Origin: Mesorhizobium tianshanense
GTDB lineage: Bacteria > Pseudomonadota > Alphaproteobacteria > Rhizobiales > Rhizobiaceae
Direction: 5' to 3'
Length of the DNA stretch: 64,000 nucleotides
NCBI RefSeq assembly: GCF_007830515.1
Contig: NZ_VLKT01000006.1
Span: 124,001-188,000, forward strand
Each line of letters opens with the position of its first letter. Positions within the stretch are counted from its first letter, which is position 1. The position numbers and the translations under genes are program-made. Shown here piece by piece: positions 50,416 through 59,236 of this stretch. The notes beneath the pieces were generated by a model. The model made no database searches and was not told where the DNA came from. It saw only the letters and a list, made by a program, of their open reading frames with translations.

Positions 50416-50739
50416 CTATTTGCCGGCCCGCAGCCCCGCCTCATAGGCCCGGCGTGCCCAGATCGCCATCTCATCCGGATCGTCGAAAGCGCTGTCGGGA
50501 ATGCTCCAATACGGCATGGACACCAGCTTGCCGTGCCTCGAGCCGGTATAGGTCCACTGCGTGCAGCCGGCTTCCGCGAAATCGGCCATGCTTTCCGCGT
50601 CGGCCTTCAGCAAAAGCTCGCCGCGAAGCACGATCGCCACGATGACGCCGTCGAAATAGATGCCCTTGCCGCCGAACAGCTTGCGGATACTGACCGGGCC
50701 GAGGCCTTCAAAAAGTTCGGCGATGCGTTCATTGTCCAT
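50416..50739 (-). CDS. TfoX/Sxy N-terminal domain protein
   Basis: 107 residues: MDNERIAELFEGLGPVSIRK, FGGKGIYFDGVIVAIV, LLLKADAESMADF and SMPYWSIPDSAFDDPDEM match the TfoX N-terminal domain family. In gammaproteobacteria TfoX/Sxy promotes competence gene expression, but short single-domain homologues in rhizobia are not known to do so. The gene converges on the PfkB kinase with 25 bases between stops. Confidence 0.85.
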   Translation of the reverse strand: MDNERIAELFEGLGPVSIRKLFGGKGIYFDGVIVAIVLRGELLLKADAESMADFAEAGCTQWTYTGSRHGKLVSMPYWSIPDSAFDDPDEMAIWARRAYEAGLRAGK

Positions 50740-50831
50740 GTCGCGATCATGGCATCAGGATTTCCCCTTGTCATCGCCGCAACCAAAACCATGCTGACAG
50801 GTTGAAAAGCCAAATTCGACGGAGTTTTTTC

Positions 50832-51329
50832 ATGCCGCTTCTGCTCAAAGGGTCCTGCCGGTGCAATGCTGTCCGCTTCGAAGTGGAAAGCCACACGCCG
50901 GTGCCGTTCATGCTGTGCTACTGCTCGATCTGCCGCAAGCAGCAGGGCGGCGGTGGCTTCGCCATCAATCTCGGCGCCGATTTCGATACGCTGAAAATCA
51001 GGGGCAAGCGCAATCTTGGCGTCTACCAGGCCGAGATCGAGGACGACGAGCATCCGCAATGCGAGATATCGTCAGGCGAGCGCAATTTCTGCCGGAAATG
51101 CGGATCGGCGCTCTGGCTCTACGATCCGACCTGGCCGGAGCTGGTCCATCCCTTCGCCTCGGCGATCGACAGCGACCTGCCGAAACCGCCGGAGAAAGTG
51201 CATCTGATGCTGAAATACAAGGCGAACTGGGTCGAGCCCGCGATCGGCGAGGACGACAAGGTCTTCGATGTCTATCCCGAAGAATCGATCGCCGAGTGGC
51301 ACAAGCGGACGGAGATGTGGGTGGCCTAG
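50832..51329 (+). CDS. GFA family (glutathione-dependent formaldehyde-activating enzyme-like) protein
   Basis: 165 residues from ATG 50832 (MPLLLKGSCRCNAVRFEVES), with GGAG seven bases upstream. Zinc-binding cysteines are in GSCRCNAVRF, MLCYCSICRKQQGGG and NFCRKCGSALWLYDP, the GFA/Mss4-like pattern. The named reaction (S-hydroxymethylglutathione formation) is established only for Gfa of Paracoccus and has been questioned, so a general zinc-fold role is safer. It converges on the GNAT gene at 51333. Confidence 0.9.
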   Translation: MPLLLKGSCRCNAVRFEVESHTPVPFMLCYCSICRKQQGGGGFAINLGADFDTLKIRGKRNLGVYQAEIEDDEHPQCEISSGERNFCRKCGSALWLYDPTWPELVHPFASAIDSDLPKPPEKVHLMLKYKANWVEPAIGEDDKVFDVYPEESIAEWHKRTEMWVA

Positions 51330-51332
51330 AAT

Positions 51333-51809
51333 TCAGCCCTCGTCGGCAAATGCCGCAAGCGCCTCGCCGCTCAGCCGGTAGAAGAGCTTCTCCCGTTGAA
51401 CGGTCCCGCCAATGTCATCGTAGAAGGCGAGCAAGCGATTGTTTTCGCGATCGGCAGTCCAGTCGAGGCGCTTGTGGCCGCGCTGAAGAGCCATGCGTGC
51501 CAGTTCCCGCATCAGCAGCCTCCCCGCGCCAGTGCCGCGAAACGCTTGCGAGACAAACAGTTCCTTGAGGAAGATGCCGGCCTTCAGGCTAGGACCGGGA
51601 TAGATCGTGGCGAAAATGGCAAAGCCGATGATGCGATCAGTCTCGGCAACGAGGATCTCGACACCCGAGGGCAAGCTGGCGAGATCGGAAAGGATCGTCC
51701 CAAGCGAGGGACACGGCACCTGATAATGCCGCTGCATCTCCTCGAAGAGTTGTGCCAAGGCGGCATTGTCAGCGTGAATCTGCTGGCGGACGGCTATCAA
51801 TGCGATCAC
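51333..51809 (-). CDS. GNAT family N-acetyltransferase
   Basis: 158 residues (MIALIAVRQQIHADNAALAQ). GNAT features: EILVAETDRIIGFAIFATIY (strand 4 region), the acetyl-CoA loop in FLKELFVSQAFRGTGAGRLL (R-G-x-G-x-G/A) and LDWTADRENNRLLAFYDDIG. The acceptor is unknown. Its stop is three bases from the GFA gene's stop (convergent); it lies downstream of the suf operon on the same strand but with a 56-base gap. Confidence 0.85.
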   Translation of the reverse strand: MIALIAVRQQIHADNAALAQLFEEMQRHYQVPCPSLGTILSDLASLPSGVEILVAETDRIIGFAIFATIYPGPSLKAGIFLKELFVSQAFRGTGAGRLLMRELARMALQRGHKRLDWTADRENNRLLAFYDDIGGTVQREKLFYRLSGEALAAFADEG

Positions 51810-51865
51810 TTGCGACTGTCGGCGCCAATGCAGGAAACGGGACGAACCTCGATGTCAGGCCGCGC

Positions 51866-52246
51866 TCAGGCTGAAGCACGCGCCTCCGCCAAGGCCTTGA
51901 GGTCGGCTGGCTTCAACTCGACCGATTCGCCGCAGCCGCAGGCCGAACTCTGGTTGGGGTTGCGGAAGGTGAAGCCGGTGCGCAGCGTCGTCTGCTCGAA
52001 ATCCATCTCGGTGCCGAACAGGAAGAGTGCGGCCTCGGGCGCGACATAGACATGGGCGCCGTCGCGCTCGACATGGTCGTCCTTGATGTTGGGTTCGGTC
52101 ACCAGGTCGACCGTATATTCCATGCCGGCGCAGCCGCCCTTCTTGATGCCAAGGCGAATGCCATGCGCATTCTCACGGGTTGCGACGATCTCGCGTACCC
52201 GGTCGGCAGCCTTTTCGGTCATCGTGATGACGGCGAAGCGTCCCAT
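51866..52246 (-). CDS. sufA: Fe-S cluster A-type carrier SufA
   Basis: 126 residues from ATG 52246 (MGRFAVITMTEKAADRVREI): GGAG nine bases upstream favours this over two earlier ATG codons. The A-type carrier cysteines are in IKKGGCAGMEYTVDLV and NQSSACGCGESVEL (C-G-C). It accepts Fe-S clusters from SufBCD and passes them to apoproteins. It is the last gene of the suf operon. Confidence 0.93.
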   Translation of the reverse strand: MGRFAVITMTEKAADRVREIVATRENAHGIRLGIKKGGCAGMEYTVDLVTEPNIKDDHVERDGAHVYVAPEAALFLFGTEMDFEQTTLRTGFTFRNPNQSSACGCGESVELKPADLKALAEARASA

Positions 52247-52336
52247 CTTTTCTTTCTCCATTCTCTGCAGGTTCAAGGCCTGCCGAATGATTCTTCACCT
52301 AAAATGGTGAAGTTTTCTGCCTGGCGCAAGTGCGCC

Positions 52337-52738
52337 TCAATACCACCCCACCGCGACCTGCGCCTCTTCCGACATGCGGTCGGGCGACCACGGCGGATCG
52401 AAGGTCATGTTGACCTCGACGCCGGAAACGCCTTCGACGGCGCCCACGGCATTCTCCACCCAGCCCGGCATTTCGCCGGCCACCGGACAGCCGGGCGCGG
52501 TCAGCGTCATGTCGATCTTGACCGAGCGGTCGTCCTCGATGTCGATCTTGTAGACGAGGCCAAGCTCATAGATGTCGGCCGGGATTTCCGGGTCGTAAAC
52601 CGTCTTCAGCGCCGAGACGATGTCGTCGGTCAGCCGCGCGAGTTCATCGGCGGGAATGGCCGAGGCGGAAACCACCTCGTCGGTAGCCGTTTCCGGAGTG
52701 GTCTCAGCGGTATGGCTGGCATCGTCCATGATCGTCAC
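52337..52738 (-). CDS. sufT: SUF-associated MIP18/DUF59 protein (SufT-like)
   Basis: 133 residues from GTG 52738, which overlaps the sufS stop (GTGA); ATG 52729 is an alternative. After a low-complexity, Thr/Ala-rich lead of about 28 residues comes the DUF59 domain: IVSALKTVYDPEIPADIYELG, VKIDMTLTAPGCPVAGEMPG (conserved cysteine) and VNMTFDPPWSPDRMSEEAQ. The family is found in suf operons and helps Fe-S maturation. The gene symbol is used by analogy. Confidence 0.88.
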   Translation of the reverse strand: MTIMDDASHTAETTPETATDEVVSASAIPADELARLTDDIVSALKTVYDPEIPADIYELGLVYKIDIEDDRSVKIDMTLTAPGCPVAGEMPGWVENAVGAVEGVSGVEVNMTFDPPWSPDRMSEEAQVAVGWY

Positions 52739-53976
52739 CCGAAGAACTTTCGCGCTTTTTCCAGCGCATCGGCCAAAGCGTCGACTTCGGCCCTGGTATT
52801 ATACATGCCGAACGATGCCCTGCATGTGGACGTTACGCCGAAGCGTTTCAACAACGGCTGGGCGCAATGGGTGCCGGCGCGTACGGCAACGCCTTGCCGG
52901 TCGATCACCATCGAGACGTCATGGGCATGAATGCCCTGCAATTCGAAGGAGATTATGGCGCCCTTGCCGGGCGCATCGCCGAAGATGCGCAGCGAGTTGA
53001 TGGCCCTAAGCCGCTCATGGGCATAGTCCTTCAGATCGGCCTCGTGAGCGGCAATGCGCTCGCGGCCGATCTTTTCCATGTATTCGAGTGCTGCACCCAG
53101 CCCGATCGCCTGCACGATCGGCGGCGTGCCGGCCTCGAAACGATGCGGCGGCTCGTTGTAGGTGACGATGCCCTCCGTCACCTCCTCGATCATTTCGCCG
53201 CCGCCCATGAACGGGCGCATGCCCGCGAGAATGTCCTTCTTGCCATAGAGCACGCCGATGCCTGAAGGACCGTAGACCTTGTGGCCGGTGAAGACGAAGA
53301 AATCACAGTCGAGATCCTGCACGTCGATCGGCATATGCACGGCGCTCTGGCTGCCGTCGACCAGCACGGGAATGTTTCTCGCATGCGCGATGCGCACGAT
53401 CTCCTTGATCGGCGTCACCGTGCCCAGCGCGTTCGACATGTGCGTGATGGCGACAAGCTTCGTCCGGTCGGTCAGTCGCTTCTCGAACTCTTCGATATGA
53501 AAGACGCCGAGATCGTCGACCGGCACCCAGACCAGCCTGGTGCCTTGCCGCTCACGGATGAAATGCCACGGCACGATGTTGGAATGGTGCTCCATGATCG
53601 ACAGAACGATCTCGTCGCCCTCGCCGATATTGGGCATGCCGAAGCCATAGGCGACGGTGTTGATCGCCGCTGTGGTGTTCGAGGTGAAGACGATGTTGTC
53701 GGTGCTCGGCGCATTGAGGAACCGGCGCACCGTCGCACGGGCCTTCTCATAGGCGTCGGTCGCAGCATTGGACAGGAAATGCAGCCCGCGATGGACGTTG
53801 GCGTATTCCTGGGAATAGGCGTGCTGGATGGTGTCGAGCACGACCTGCGGCTTCTGCGCCGAGGCGCCGTTGTCAAGATAGACCAGCGGCTTGCCGTAAA
53901 CCTCTCGCGACAGGATCGGGAAGTCGCGGCGGATCGCCTCGACGTCGTAGGGAATGTTTTCGACTTTCTGGTCCAT
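52735..53976 (-). CDS. sufS: Cysteine desulfurase SufS
   Basis: 413 residues (MDQKVENIPYDVEAIRRDF). Class V aminotransferase fold: VYLDNGASAQKPQ (here YLDNGASAQKPQVVLDT), VLSIMEHHSNIVPWHFI, VLVDGSQSAVHMPIDVQ, PLP lysine in FFVFTGHKVYGPSGIGVLYG, and the active-site cysteine in VAVRAGTHCAQPLLKRFG, which is the group II (SufS) form. It frees sulfur from cysteine for the SufBCD scaffold. Flanked by sufD upstream and the sufT-like gene downstream, with a four-base overlap. Confidence 0.97.
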   Translation of the reverse strand: MDQKVENIPYDVEAIRRDFPILSREVYGKPLVYLDNGASAQKPQVVLDTIQHAYSQEYANVHRGLHFLSNAATDAYEKARATVRRFLNAPSTDNIVFTSNTTAAINTVAYGFGMPNIGEGDEIVLSIMEHHSNIVPWHFIRERQGTRLVWVPVDDLGVFHIEEFEKRLTDRTKLVAITHMSNALGTVTPIKEIVRIAHARNIPVLVDGSQSAVHMPIDVQDLDCDFFVFTGHKVYGPSGIGVLYGKKDILAGMRPFMGGGEMIEEVTEGIVTYNEPPHRFEAGTPPIVQAIGLGAALEYMEKIGRERIAAHEADLKDYAHERLRAINSLRIFGDAPGKGAIISFELQGIHAHDVSMVIDRQGVAVRAGTHCAQPLLKRFGVTSTCRASFGMYNTRAEVDALADALEKARKFFG

Positions 53977-54025
53977 TTCGAAGTCCTTGCTACGCCGCCG
54001 TTCCTTCCGACACCCCTCAACCTCC

Positions 54026-55294
54026 TTACCCGTGCGCCAGGAACCAGTCGTCGAGCCTTGCTTCCAGCGCCTCGACGATCGCCTCGTCGTCCAGTTCCTC
54101 GATCACTTCGGCGACAAAAGCCTTGACCAGGAACCCGCGCGCGGTCTTCTCGTCGATGCCGCGCGCCATCAGGTAGAACAGGTGGCTGTGGTCGATCTCG
54201 GTGACGGTCGCGCCATGGCCGCAGACGACGTCGTCCGCGAAGATTTCGAGCTCAGGCTTGGTCGAGAACTCGCCGTCATCCGACAGAAGCAGCGTGTTGC
54301 AGGCCATCTTGGCGTTGGTCTTCTGCGCATATTGGTGGACGTTGATGCGACCCTGGAAGACGCCGCGCGCCCTTCCGGTCACCACGTTGCGGATCACTTC
54401 CGTCGACGCCGTGTGCGGCACGGCATGGTCGAGCACCATGGTCACGTCGGTATGGGTGTCGCCGGCAAGCAGGTTGATGCCGCGCAGCGTGAAGTCGGCG
54501 CCTTCGCCGGTGGTCTTCACCACGATCTCCTGCCGCACCAGTTTGCCGCCGGCATTCATCACGAACAGCGTCAGTTTGGAATCCTTGCCGAGATGCGCCT
54601 TGAACTGGGCAAGATGCGTCGCCGTATCCGGCTGCTCCTGCACGATCAGCCACGTCACGTCGGCGCCCTCACCAAGCAGAAGCTGGCTGACCGAGCTGAC
54701 CAATGCGGCGCCCTCGCCCGTCTGGCGCTCGACGATGACAGCCTTGGCGCCGGCACCGACCCGCGTCAAAAGCCGCACATGCGTCTGGCCGCCTGATTGC
54801 AGGTTCTGCAGCTCGATTGGTTTGTCCAGTTCGGTGCCGTCGGCGATGTCGACAAAATAGCCGTCGGCAACGAAAGCTGTGTTCAGCGCGCCGATGGCAT
54901 CGTCGGCGCCATAGCGATCGAGCCCAGGCGCGATGCTGCCGTCGGTCAGCTTTTCCGACAGGCGCTGCACGGCGATGCCCTCGATATCGGGCGTTTTCGT
55001 GCTCGACACGCCGTTCAGGACCGGCAGGACGGCCGAACCTTCGACGATTGGCGCAATGGCGTTCGGGGCGGCTGCGGGATCGAAGTCCGGCACCGAAGTC
55101 AACAGTCGGCGCAGGTCGGTATAATGCCAGGACTCGATGCGCCGCGTCGGCAGGCCGCTCTTGATCGCCTCGATGGCGTCGTCGCGTTTCAGCATCACCG
55201 TGCCGTCGCCCGGCAGCAGCGACAGCCGGTCGCCGAAAGCGTCGATCAGCGCCGTTTCGGCCGGCGTTCGCTGGGGTGTGGTGTGTATATTCAT
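54026..55294 (-). CDS. sufD: Fe-S cluster assembly protein SufD
   Basis: 422 residues from ATG 55294 (MNIHTTPQRTPAETALIDAF), with AAGG eight bases upstream; a longer frame to 55336 overlaps the intergenic space after sufC. It is the SufB-related scaffold partner: RRIESWHYTDLRRLL, the beta-helix core, GVFQGRINVHQYAQKTNAKM and KPELEIFADDVVCGHGATVTE with the conserved C-G-H-G of the SufB-SufD interface. It forms SufBC2D with the neighbouring gene products. Confidence 0.96.
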   Translation of the reverse strand: MNIHTTPQRTPAETALIDAFGDRLSLLPGDGTVMLKRDDAIEAIKSGLPTRRIESWHYTDLRRLLTSVPDFDPAAAPNAIAPIVEGSAVLPVLNGVSSTKTPDIEGIAVQRLSEKLTDGSIAPGLDRYGADDAIGALNTAFVADGYFVDIADGTELDKPIELQNLQSGGQTHVRLLTRVGAGAKAVIVERQTGEGAALVSSVSQLLLGEGADVTWLIVQEQPDTATHLAQFKAHLGKDSKLTLFVMNAGGKLVRQEIVVKTTGEGADFTLRGINLLAGDTHTDVTMVLDHAVPHTASTEVIRNVVTGRARGVFQGRINVHQYAQKTNAKMACNTLLLSDDGEFSTKPELEIFADDVVCGHGATVTEIDHSHLFYLMARGIDEKTARGFLVKAFVAEVIEELDDEAIVEALEARLDDWFLAHG

Positions 55295-55337
55295 CAGTTT
55301 CGCCTTATTTGGCTTGCCTTCTGGGCCTTCTGGCATC

Positions 55338-56093
55338 TCACGCGGCTTCGCCGATCACGCCGGCGTAGCCGTTGGCTTCGAGGTCGAGCGCCAGCGATTT
55401 GTCGCCGGACTTGACCACCTGGCCTCTGTAGAGCACGTGCACGCTATCCGGCACGATGTACTGAAGCAGGCGCTGGTAGTGGGTGATGATGACCATGGCG
55501 CGGTCTGGCGCGCGCAGCGCATTGACGCCTTCCGAGACGATCTTCAGCGCATCGATGTCGAGGCCGGAATCGGTCTCGTCGAGCACACACAGCTTCGGCT
55601 CCAGAAGCTTCATCTGCAGGATCTCGGCGCGCTTCTTCTCGCCGCCGGAGAAGCCGACGTTGAGCGGCCGTTTCAGCATGGCCATGTCCATGTTGAGCAA
55701 GGCGGCCGCGTCCTTCACGCGCTTCAGAAATTCCGGGATCTTCAGCGGTTCCTCGCCGCGCGCCTTGCGCTGCTCGTTCATCGCCACTTTCAGGAATTCC
55801 ATCGTTGCCACGCCCGGTATCTCCATCGGATACTGGAAGGCGAGGAAGATGCCTGCTGCGGCGCGTTCGGCCGGATCCATTTCGAGGATCGACTGGCCGT
55901 TGTAGAGGATATCGCCCTCGGTGACCTCATAGTCCTCGCGCCCGGCGAGGATGTAGGACAGCGTCGACTTGCCCGAGCCGTTCGGGCCCATGATGGCGGC
56001 GACCTCGCCGGCTTTCACCGTCAGGTTCAGGCCGCGGATGATCTCGGTGCCGTCGTCGACGATACGGGCATGGAGGTTCTTGATCTCAAGCAT
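55338..56093 (-). CDS. sufC: Fe-S assembly ATPase SufC
   Basis: 251 residues. ABC ATPase: Walker A in IMGPNGSGKSTLSYILAG, SufC-type Q-loop IFLAFQYPMEIPGV, signature LNVGFSGGEKKRAEILQMKL, Walker B LCVLDETDSGLDIDALK and the switch histidine in VIITHYQRLLQYI. It is the soluble ATPase of the SufBCD scaffold. It sits between sufB and sufD with 30-45-base gaps. Confidence 0.98.
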   Translation of the reverse strand: MLEIKNLHARIVDDGTEIIRGLNLTVKAGEVAAIMGPNGSGKSTLSYILAGREDYEVTEGDILYNGQSILEMDPAERAAAGIFLAFQYPMEIPGVATMEFLKVAMNEQRKARGEEPLKIPEFLKRVKDAAALLNMDMAMLKRPLNVGFSGGEKKRAEILQMKLLEPKLCVLDETDSGLDIDALKIVSEGVNALRAPDRAMVIITHYQRLLQYIVPDSVHVLYRGQVVKSGDKSLALDLEANGYAGVIGEAA

Positions 56094-56122
56094 TTTTTCT
56101 TTTCCTGAAAATTTTTGTCCGG

Positions 56123-57640
56123 TCAGCCGACCGAGCCCTCGAGGCTGATACCGATCAGCTTCTGCGCCTCGACCGCAAATTCCATCGGCAGTTGCTGGAT
56201 GACGTCCTTGACGAAGCCGTTGACGATCAGCGCGATCGCCTCTTCTTCCGGAATGCCACGCTGCATGACGTAGAATTTCTGGTCCTCGGAAATCTTCGAC
56301 GTCGTCGCCTCATGCTCGAACTGCGCCGTCGCGTTCTTGGCTTCCATGTAGGGCACGGTGTGCGCGCCGCACTGGTCGCCGATCAGCAGCGAGTCACAGT
56401 TGGTGAAGTTGCGGGCGTTGGTCGCCTTGCGGTGCGCCGAGACCTGGCCGCGATAGGTGTTCTGCGAGAAACCGGCGGCGATGCCCTTGGAGATGATGCG
56501 ACTCGACGTGTTCTTGCCGAGATGGATCATCTTGGTGCCGCTGTCGACCTGCTGGTAGCCGTTCGACACGGCGATCGAATAGAACTCGCCGCTGGAATCG
56601 TCGCCGCGCAGAATGCAGCTCGGATATTTCCAGGTGATGGCCGAGCCGGTCTCGACCTGCGTCCACGAAATCTTCGAGCGGTCGCCGCGGCAGTCGCCGC
56701 GCTTGGTGACGAAGTTGTAGATGCCGCCCTTGCCTTCGGCGTCGCCGGGGTACCAGTTCTGCACCGTCGAATATTTGATCTCGGCATCGTCGAGCGCGAC
56801 CAGCTCGACCACGGCGGCATGAAGCTGGTTCTCGTCGCGCTGCGGCGCCGTGCAGCCTTCGAGATAGGAGACGTAAGCACCCTCCTCGGCGATGATCAGC
56901 GTGCGCTCGAACTGGCCGGTGTTCTTCTCGTTCATGCGGAAATAGGTCGACAGTTCCATCGGGCAGCGCACGCCCTTGGGCACGAAGACGAAGGAGCCGT
57001 CGGTGAACACGGCGGAATTCAGCGTGGCGTAGAAATTGTCGGAGGTCGGCACGACCGAGCCGAGATATTTCTGCACCAGTTCCGGATGCTCGCGGATGGC
57101 TTCCGAAATCGAGCAGAAGATGACGCCGGCCTGCGCCAGCTCCTTCTTGAAAGTGGTGACGACGGAGACCGAATCGAACACCGCGTCGACGGCGACGCGG
57201 CCCGACTTGTAGACATTGTCGCTGGGTTCTTCGAGTTCCGAGACGTCGGTCTTCTGCACGCCGGCGAGGATTTCCTGTTCCCTCAGCGGGATGCCGAGCT
57301 TCTCATAGACCTTCAGCAACTCGGGATCGACGTCGCTCAGCGAGGTCGGTCCCGGCGTGCTCTTGGGCGCCGCGTAATAATAGATGTCCTGGAAATCGAT
57401 CTTCGGATAGTGGACGCGCGCCCAGGTCGGCGCCTCCAGCGTCACCCAGCGCCGATAGGCTTCCAGACGCCATTCCAGCATCCAGGACGGCTCGTCCTTC
57501 TTCGCCGAAATGAAGCGTATAATGTCTTCGCTCAGGCCCTTCGGGGCCTTGTCCATCGCGATTTCGGTCTGGAATCCATATTTGTATTGGTCGACGTCGA
57601 TCTTTCGAACCCGATCGATCGTGTCCTGCACAGCAGGCAT
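56123..57640 (-). CDS. sufB: Fe-S cluster assembly protein SufB
   Basis: 505 residues ([20 protein letters not shown]), with GGAG seven bases upstream. Full-length scaffold: [80 protein letters not shown] and [20 protein letters not shown]. The conserved cysteine in [13 protein letters not shown] is the likely cluster site. 163 bases separate it from the IscS-type gene upstream, so an internal promoter is possible. Confidence 0.98.
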   Translation of the reverse strand: MPAVQDTIDRVRKIDVDQYKYGFQTEIAMDKAPKGLSEDIIRFISAKKDEPSWMLEWRLEAYRRWVTLEAPTWARVHYPKIDFQDIYYYAAPKSTPGPTSLSDVDPELLKVYEKLGIPLREQEILAGVQKTDVSELEEPSDNVYKSGRVAVDAVFDSVSVVTTFKKELAQAGVIFCSISEAIREHPELVQKYLGSVVPTSDNFYATLNSAVFTDGSFVFVPKGVRCPMELSTYFRMNEKNTGQFERTLIIAEEGAYVSYLEGCTAPQRDENQLHAAVVELVALDDAEIKYSTVQNWYPGDAEGKGGIYNFVTKRGDCRGDRSKISWTQVETGSAITWKYPSCILRGDDSSGEFYSIAVSNGYQQVDSGTKMIHLGKNTSSRIISKGIAAGFSQNTYRGQVSAHRKATNARNFTNCDSLLIGDQCGAHTVPYMEAKNATAQFEHEATTSKISEDQKFYVMQRGIPEEEAIALIVNGFVKDVIQQLPMEFAVEAQKLIGISLEGSVG

Positions 57641-57803
57641 AGGCGTTCTCCATCCACGCCGGGGTCAAGGCCCGGCAGTTTTCAAACTATGGCACCGCAT
57701 GGCGGCGTAAGTTCCATATAGTGCGTTTCCACCGGAAATTCACCCGGCCAAAACGAAACGCACGGCTCTACCAGGCCCGAAGGCCTGCGTTTGTTTGCCG
57801 CGC

Positions 57804-58982
57804 TCAGGCGGCTTCTTCCCTGCCCGCCTTTTCCCTACCGGCTTGCCGCGAGGCAATATCCGCCAGCGCAGCGCGGAACAGTTCGATGTCCTCGGTGCTC
57901 GTTGCGTGGCCGATGGACACACGCAAAGCGCCAAGGCTGTCATTGTACCCCATGGCTTTCAGCACATGGCTCGGGCCGACCTTGCCCGATGAACAGGCGG
58001 ATCCCGCCGACAGCGCCACCCCGGCCAGATCGAACGCGATCTGCGCCGTCTCGGCCTTGATGCCCGCAATAGCGAAGAATGTCGTATTGGCAAGCCTCGG
58101 CGCACCGGTTCCGAAGATTTCCGCATCCGGCACCAGCGTTTTCACGATGGCCTCGATCTCGTCGCGGTGGCGAGCAACCGCATCGATGCTCTTCAATCCG
58201 ATCAGGGCTTCCCGCGCCGCCGCGCCAAAACCGGCGATCGCGGCCGCGTTTTCGGTGCCGCCACGATGACCCTTTTCCTGGCCGCCTCCGGCGATCAAGG
58301 GCCTTGGCATCATCAGGTCCGAGGCGGCGACGATGGCGCCAACACCTTTGGGGCCGCCGATCTTGTGCGAAGACAGGATCAAGTAATCGGCGCAACCTGC
58401 CGACATATCCAGCGGAATGCGGCCGGCTGCCTGCACGGCGTCGACAACCAGGATGCCGCCAGCCGCCTTGACGATTTCGGCGATGCGTTCGACGGGCTGG
58501 ATAACGCCGGTCTCGTTGTTGGCGGCATGGATCGCCACCAGCGGCAGGCCGTCCGACTTGTCATGCGCGGCGAGCGCCGCCGCCAAGGCCTCCAGCCTGA
58601 CGACGCCGTCGGCGTCGACGCCGATGCGCGTCACCCGAGCTGCCGGAAATCGCCCGCCATTCAGCACGCAAGGATGATCGGCTTCGCACACATAGAGCCG
58701 GCACATGCGGACAGCGCCGCGCCCCATCTGCCAATCCGGCGTCAGCAGCGTCGAAGCGGCTTCCGTCGCACCGGAGGTGAATACGACGTGCTCGGACCTG
58801 GCATTGGCCATCGCCGCGACATCGCGCCTCGCATTCTCGATCAGCCGCCTCGCGGCGCGACCCTCGGCATGGACCGACGACGGATTGGCGGCGACATCGA
58901 GCGCGGCAATCATTGCGGCGCGCGCCGCGGCAAGCAGCGGCGCGCTAGCATTGTAGTCGAGATAGGCGCGCGTTCCGGCCAT
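57804..58982 (-). CDS. IscS/NifS-type cysteine desulfurase at head of suf operon
   Basis: 392 residues from ATG 58982 (MAGTRAYLDYNASAPLLAAA); a TTG eight codons upstream is an alternative. Motifs: VFTSGATEAASTLL, VAIHAANNETGVIQPVERIA, VDAVQAAGRIPLDMS, PLP lysine in LILSSHKIGGPKGVGAIV, and the active-site cysteine in LAGVALSAGSACSSGKVGPS, the group I (IscS/NifS) loop. The operon thus encodes two different desulfurases, this one and SufS. The C-terminal tail is rich in Arg/Glu/Ala. An Irr-type box lies 135 bases upstream. Confidence 0.92.
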   Translation of the reverse strand: MAGTRAYLDYNASAPLLAAARAAMIAALDVAANPSSVHAEGRAARRLIENARRDVAAMANARSEHVVFTSGATEAASTLLTPDWQMGRGAVRMCRLYVCEADHPCVLNGGRFPAARVTRIGVDADGVVRLEALAAALAAHDKSDGLPLVAIHAANNETGVIQPVERIAEIVKAAGGILVVDAVQAAGRIPLDMSAGCADYLILSSHKIGGPKGVGAIVAASDLMMPRPLIAGGGQEKGHRGGTENAAAIAGFGAAAREALIGLKSIDAVARHRDEIEAIVKTLVPDAEIFGTGAPRLANTTFFAIAGIKAETAQIAFDLAGVALSAGSACSSGKVGPSHVLKAMGYNDSLGALRVSIGHATSTEDIELFRAALADIASRQAGREKAGREEAA

Positions 58983-59116
58983 TTTCGTTTCAATCGATCC
59001 CTTCAAGAGCCATTCCGCGAGGATAGCGCGTTATTTCCTTGAAATTGCAAGGCAAGCCGTCCTATTTACGCGGCTTGCGGCGCGGATGGCCAAGCCACGA
59101 TGTTTTGACCACCCAG

Positions 59117-59133
59117 TTTTGAACAATTCTAAA
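59117..59133. promoter_or_regulatory. Candidate Irr (ICE) box upstream of the suf operon
   Basis: TTTTGAACAATTCTAAA matches the rhizobial Irr/ICE consensus TTTAGAA-N3-TTCTAAA at 13 of 14 fixed positions. It lies 135 bases before the start of the IscS-type gene (minus strand) and 104 bases before the hydrolase gene on the plus strand. Irr control of suf operons by iron/heme status is known in Rhizobiales; assignment here rests on sequence match only. Confidence 0.65.
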
Positions 59134-59236
59134 CTAGCTTCTAGAAAGACGCTCGCCCTGCGTCAAGACCTGGGAAGCTGGGGCCAGAGGAAGAGTTGTT
59201 CCGGGCGCCGCGCATTCGTACGGATTGGAGTCTTTT

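Noticed and set aside
56192..57721. 509-residue plus-strand ORF opposite sufB
   Set aside because: Antisense shadow with His/Asp/Val/Arg-rich repeats of no family; sufB is certain.
57755..57803. Terminator after the IscS-type gene (CAGGC-ccgaa-GCCTG hairpin)
   Set aside because: The stem is short and no T-run follows on the minus strand, so it is unlikely to separate this gene from sufB.
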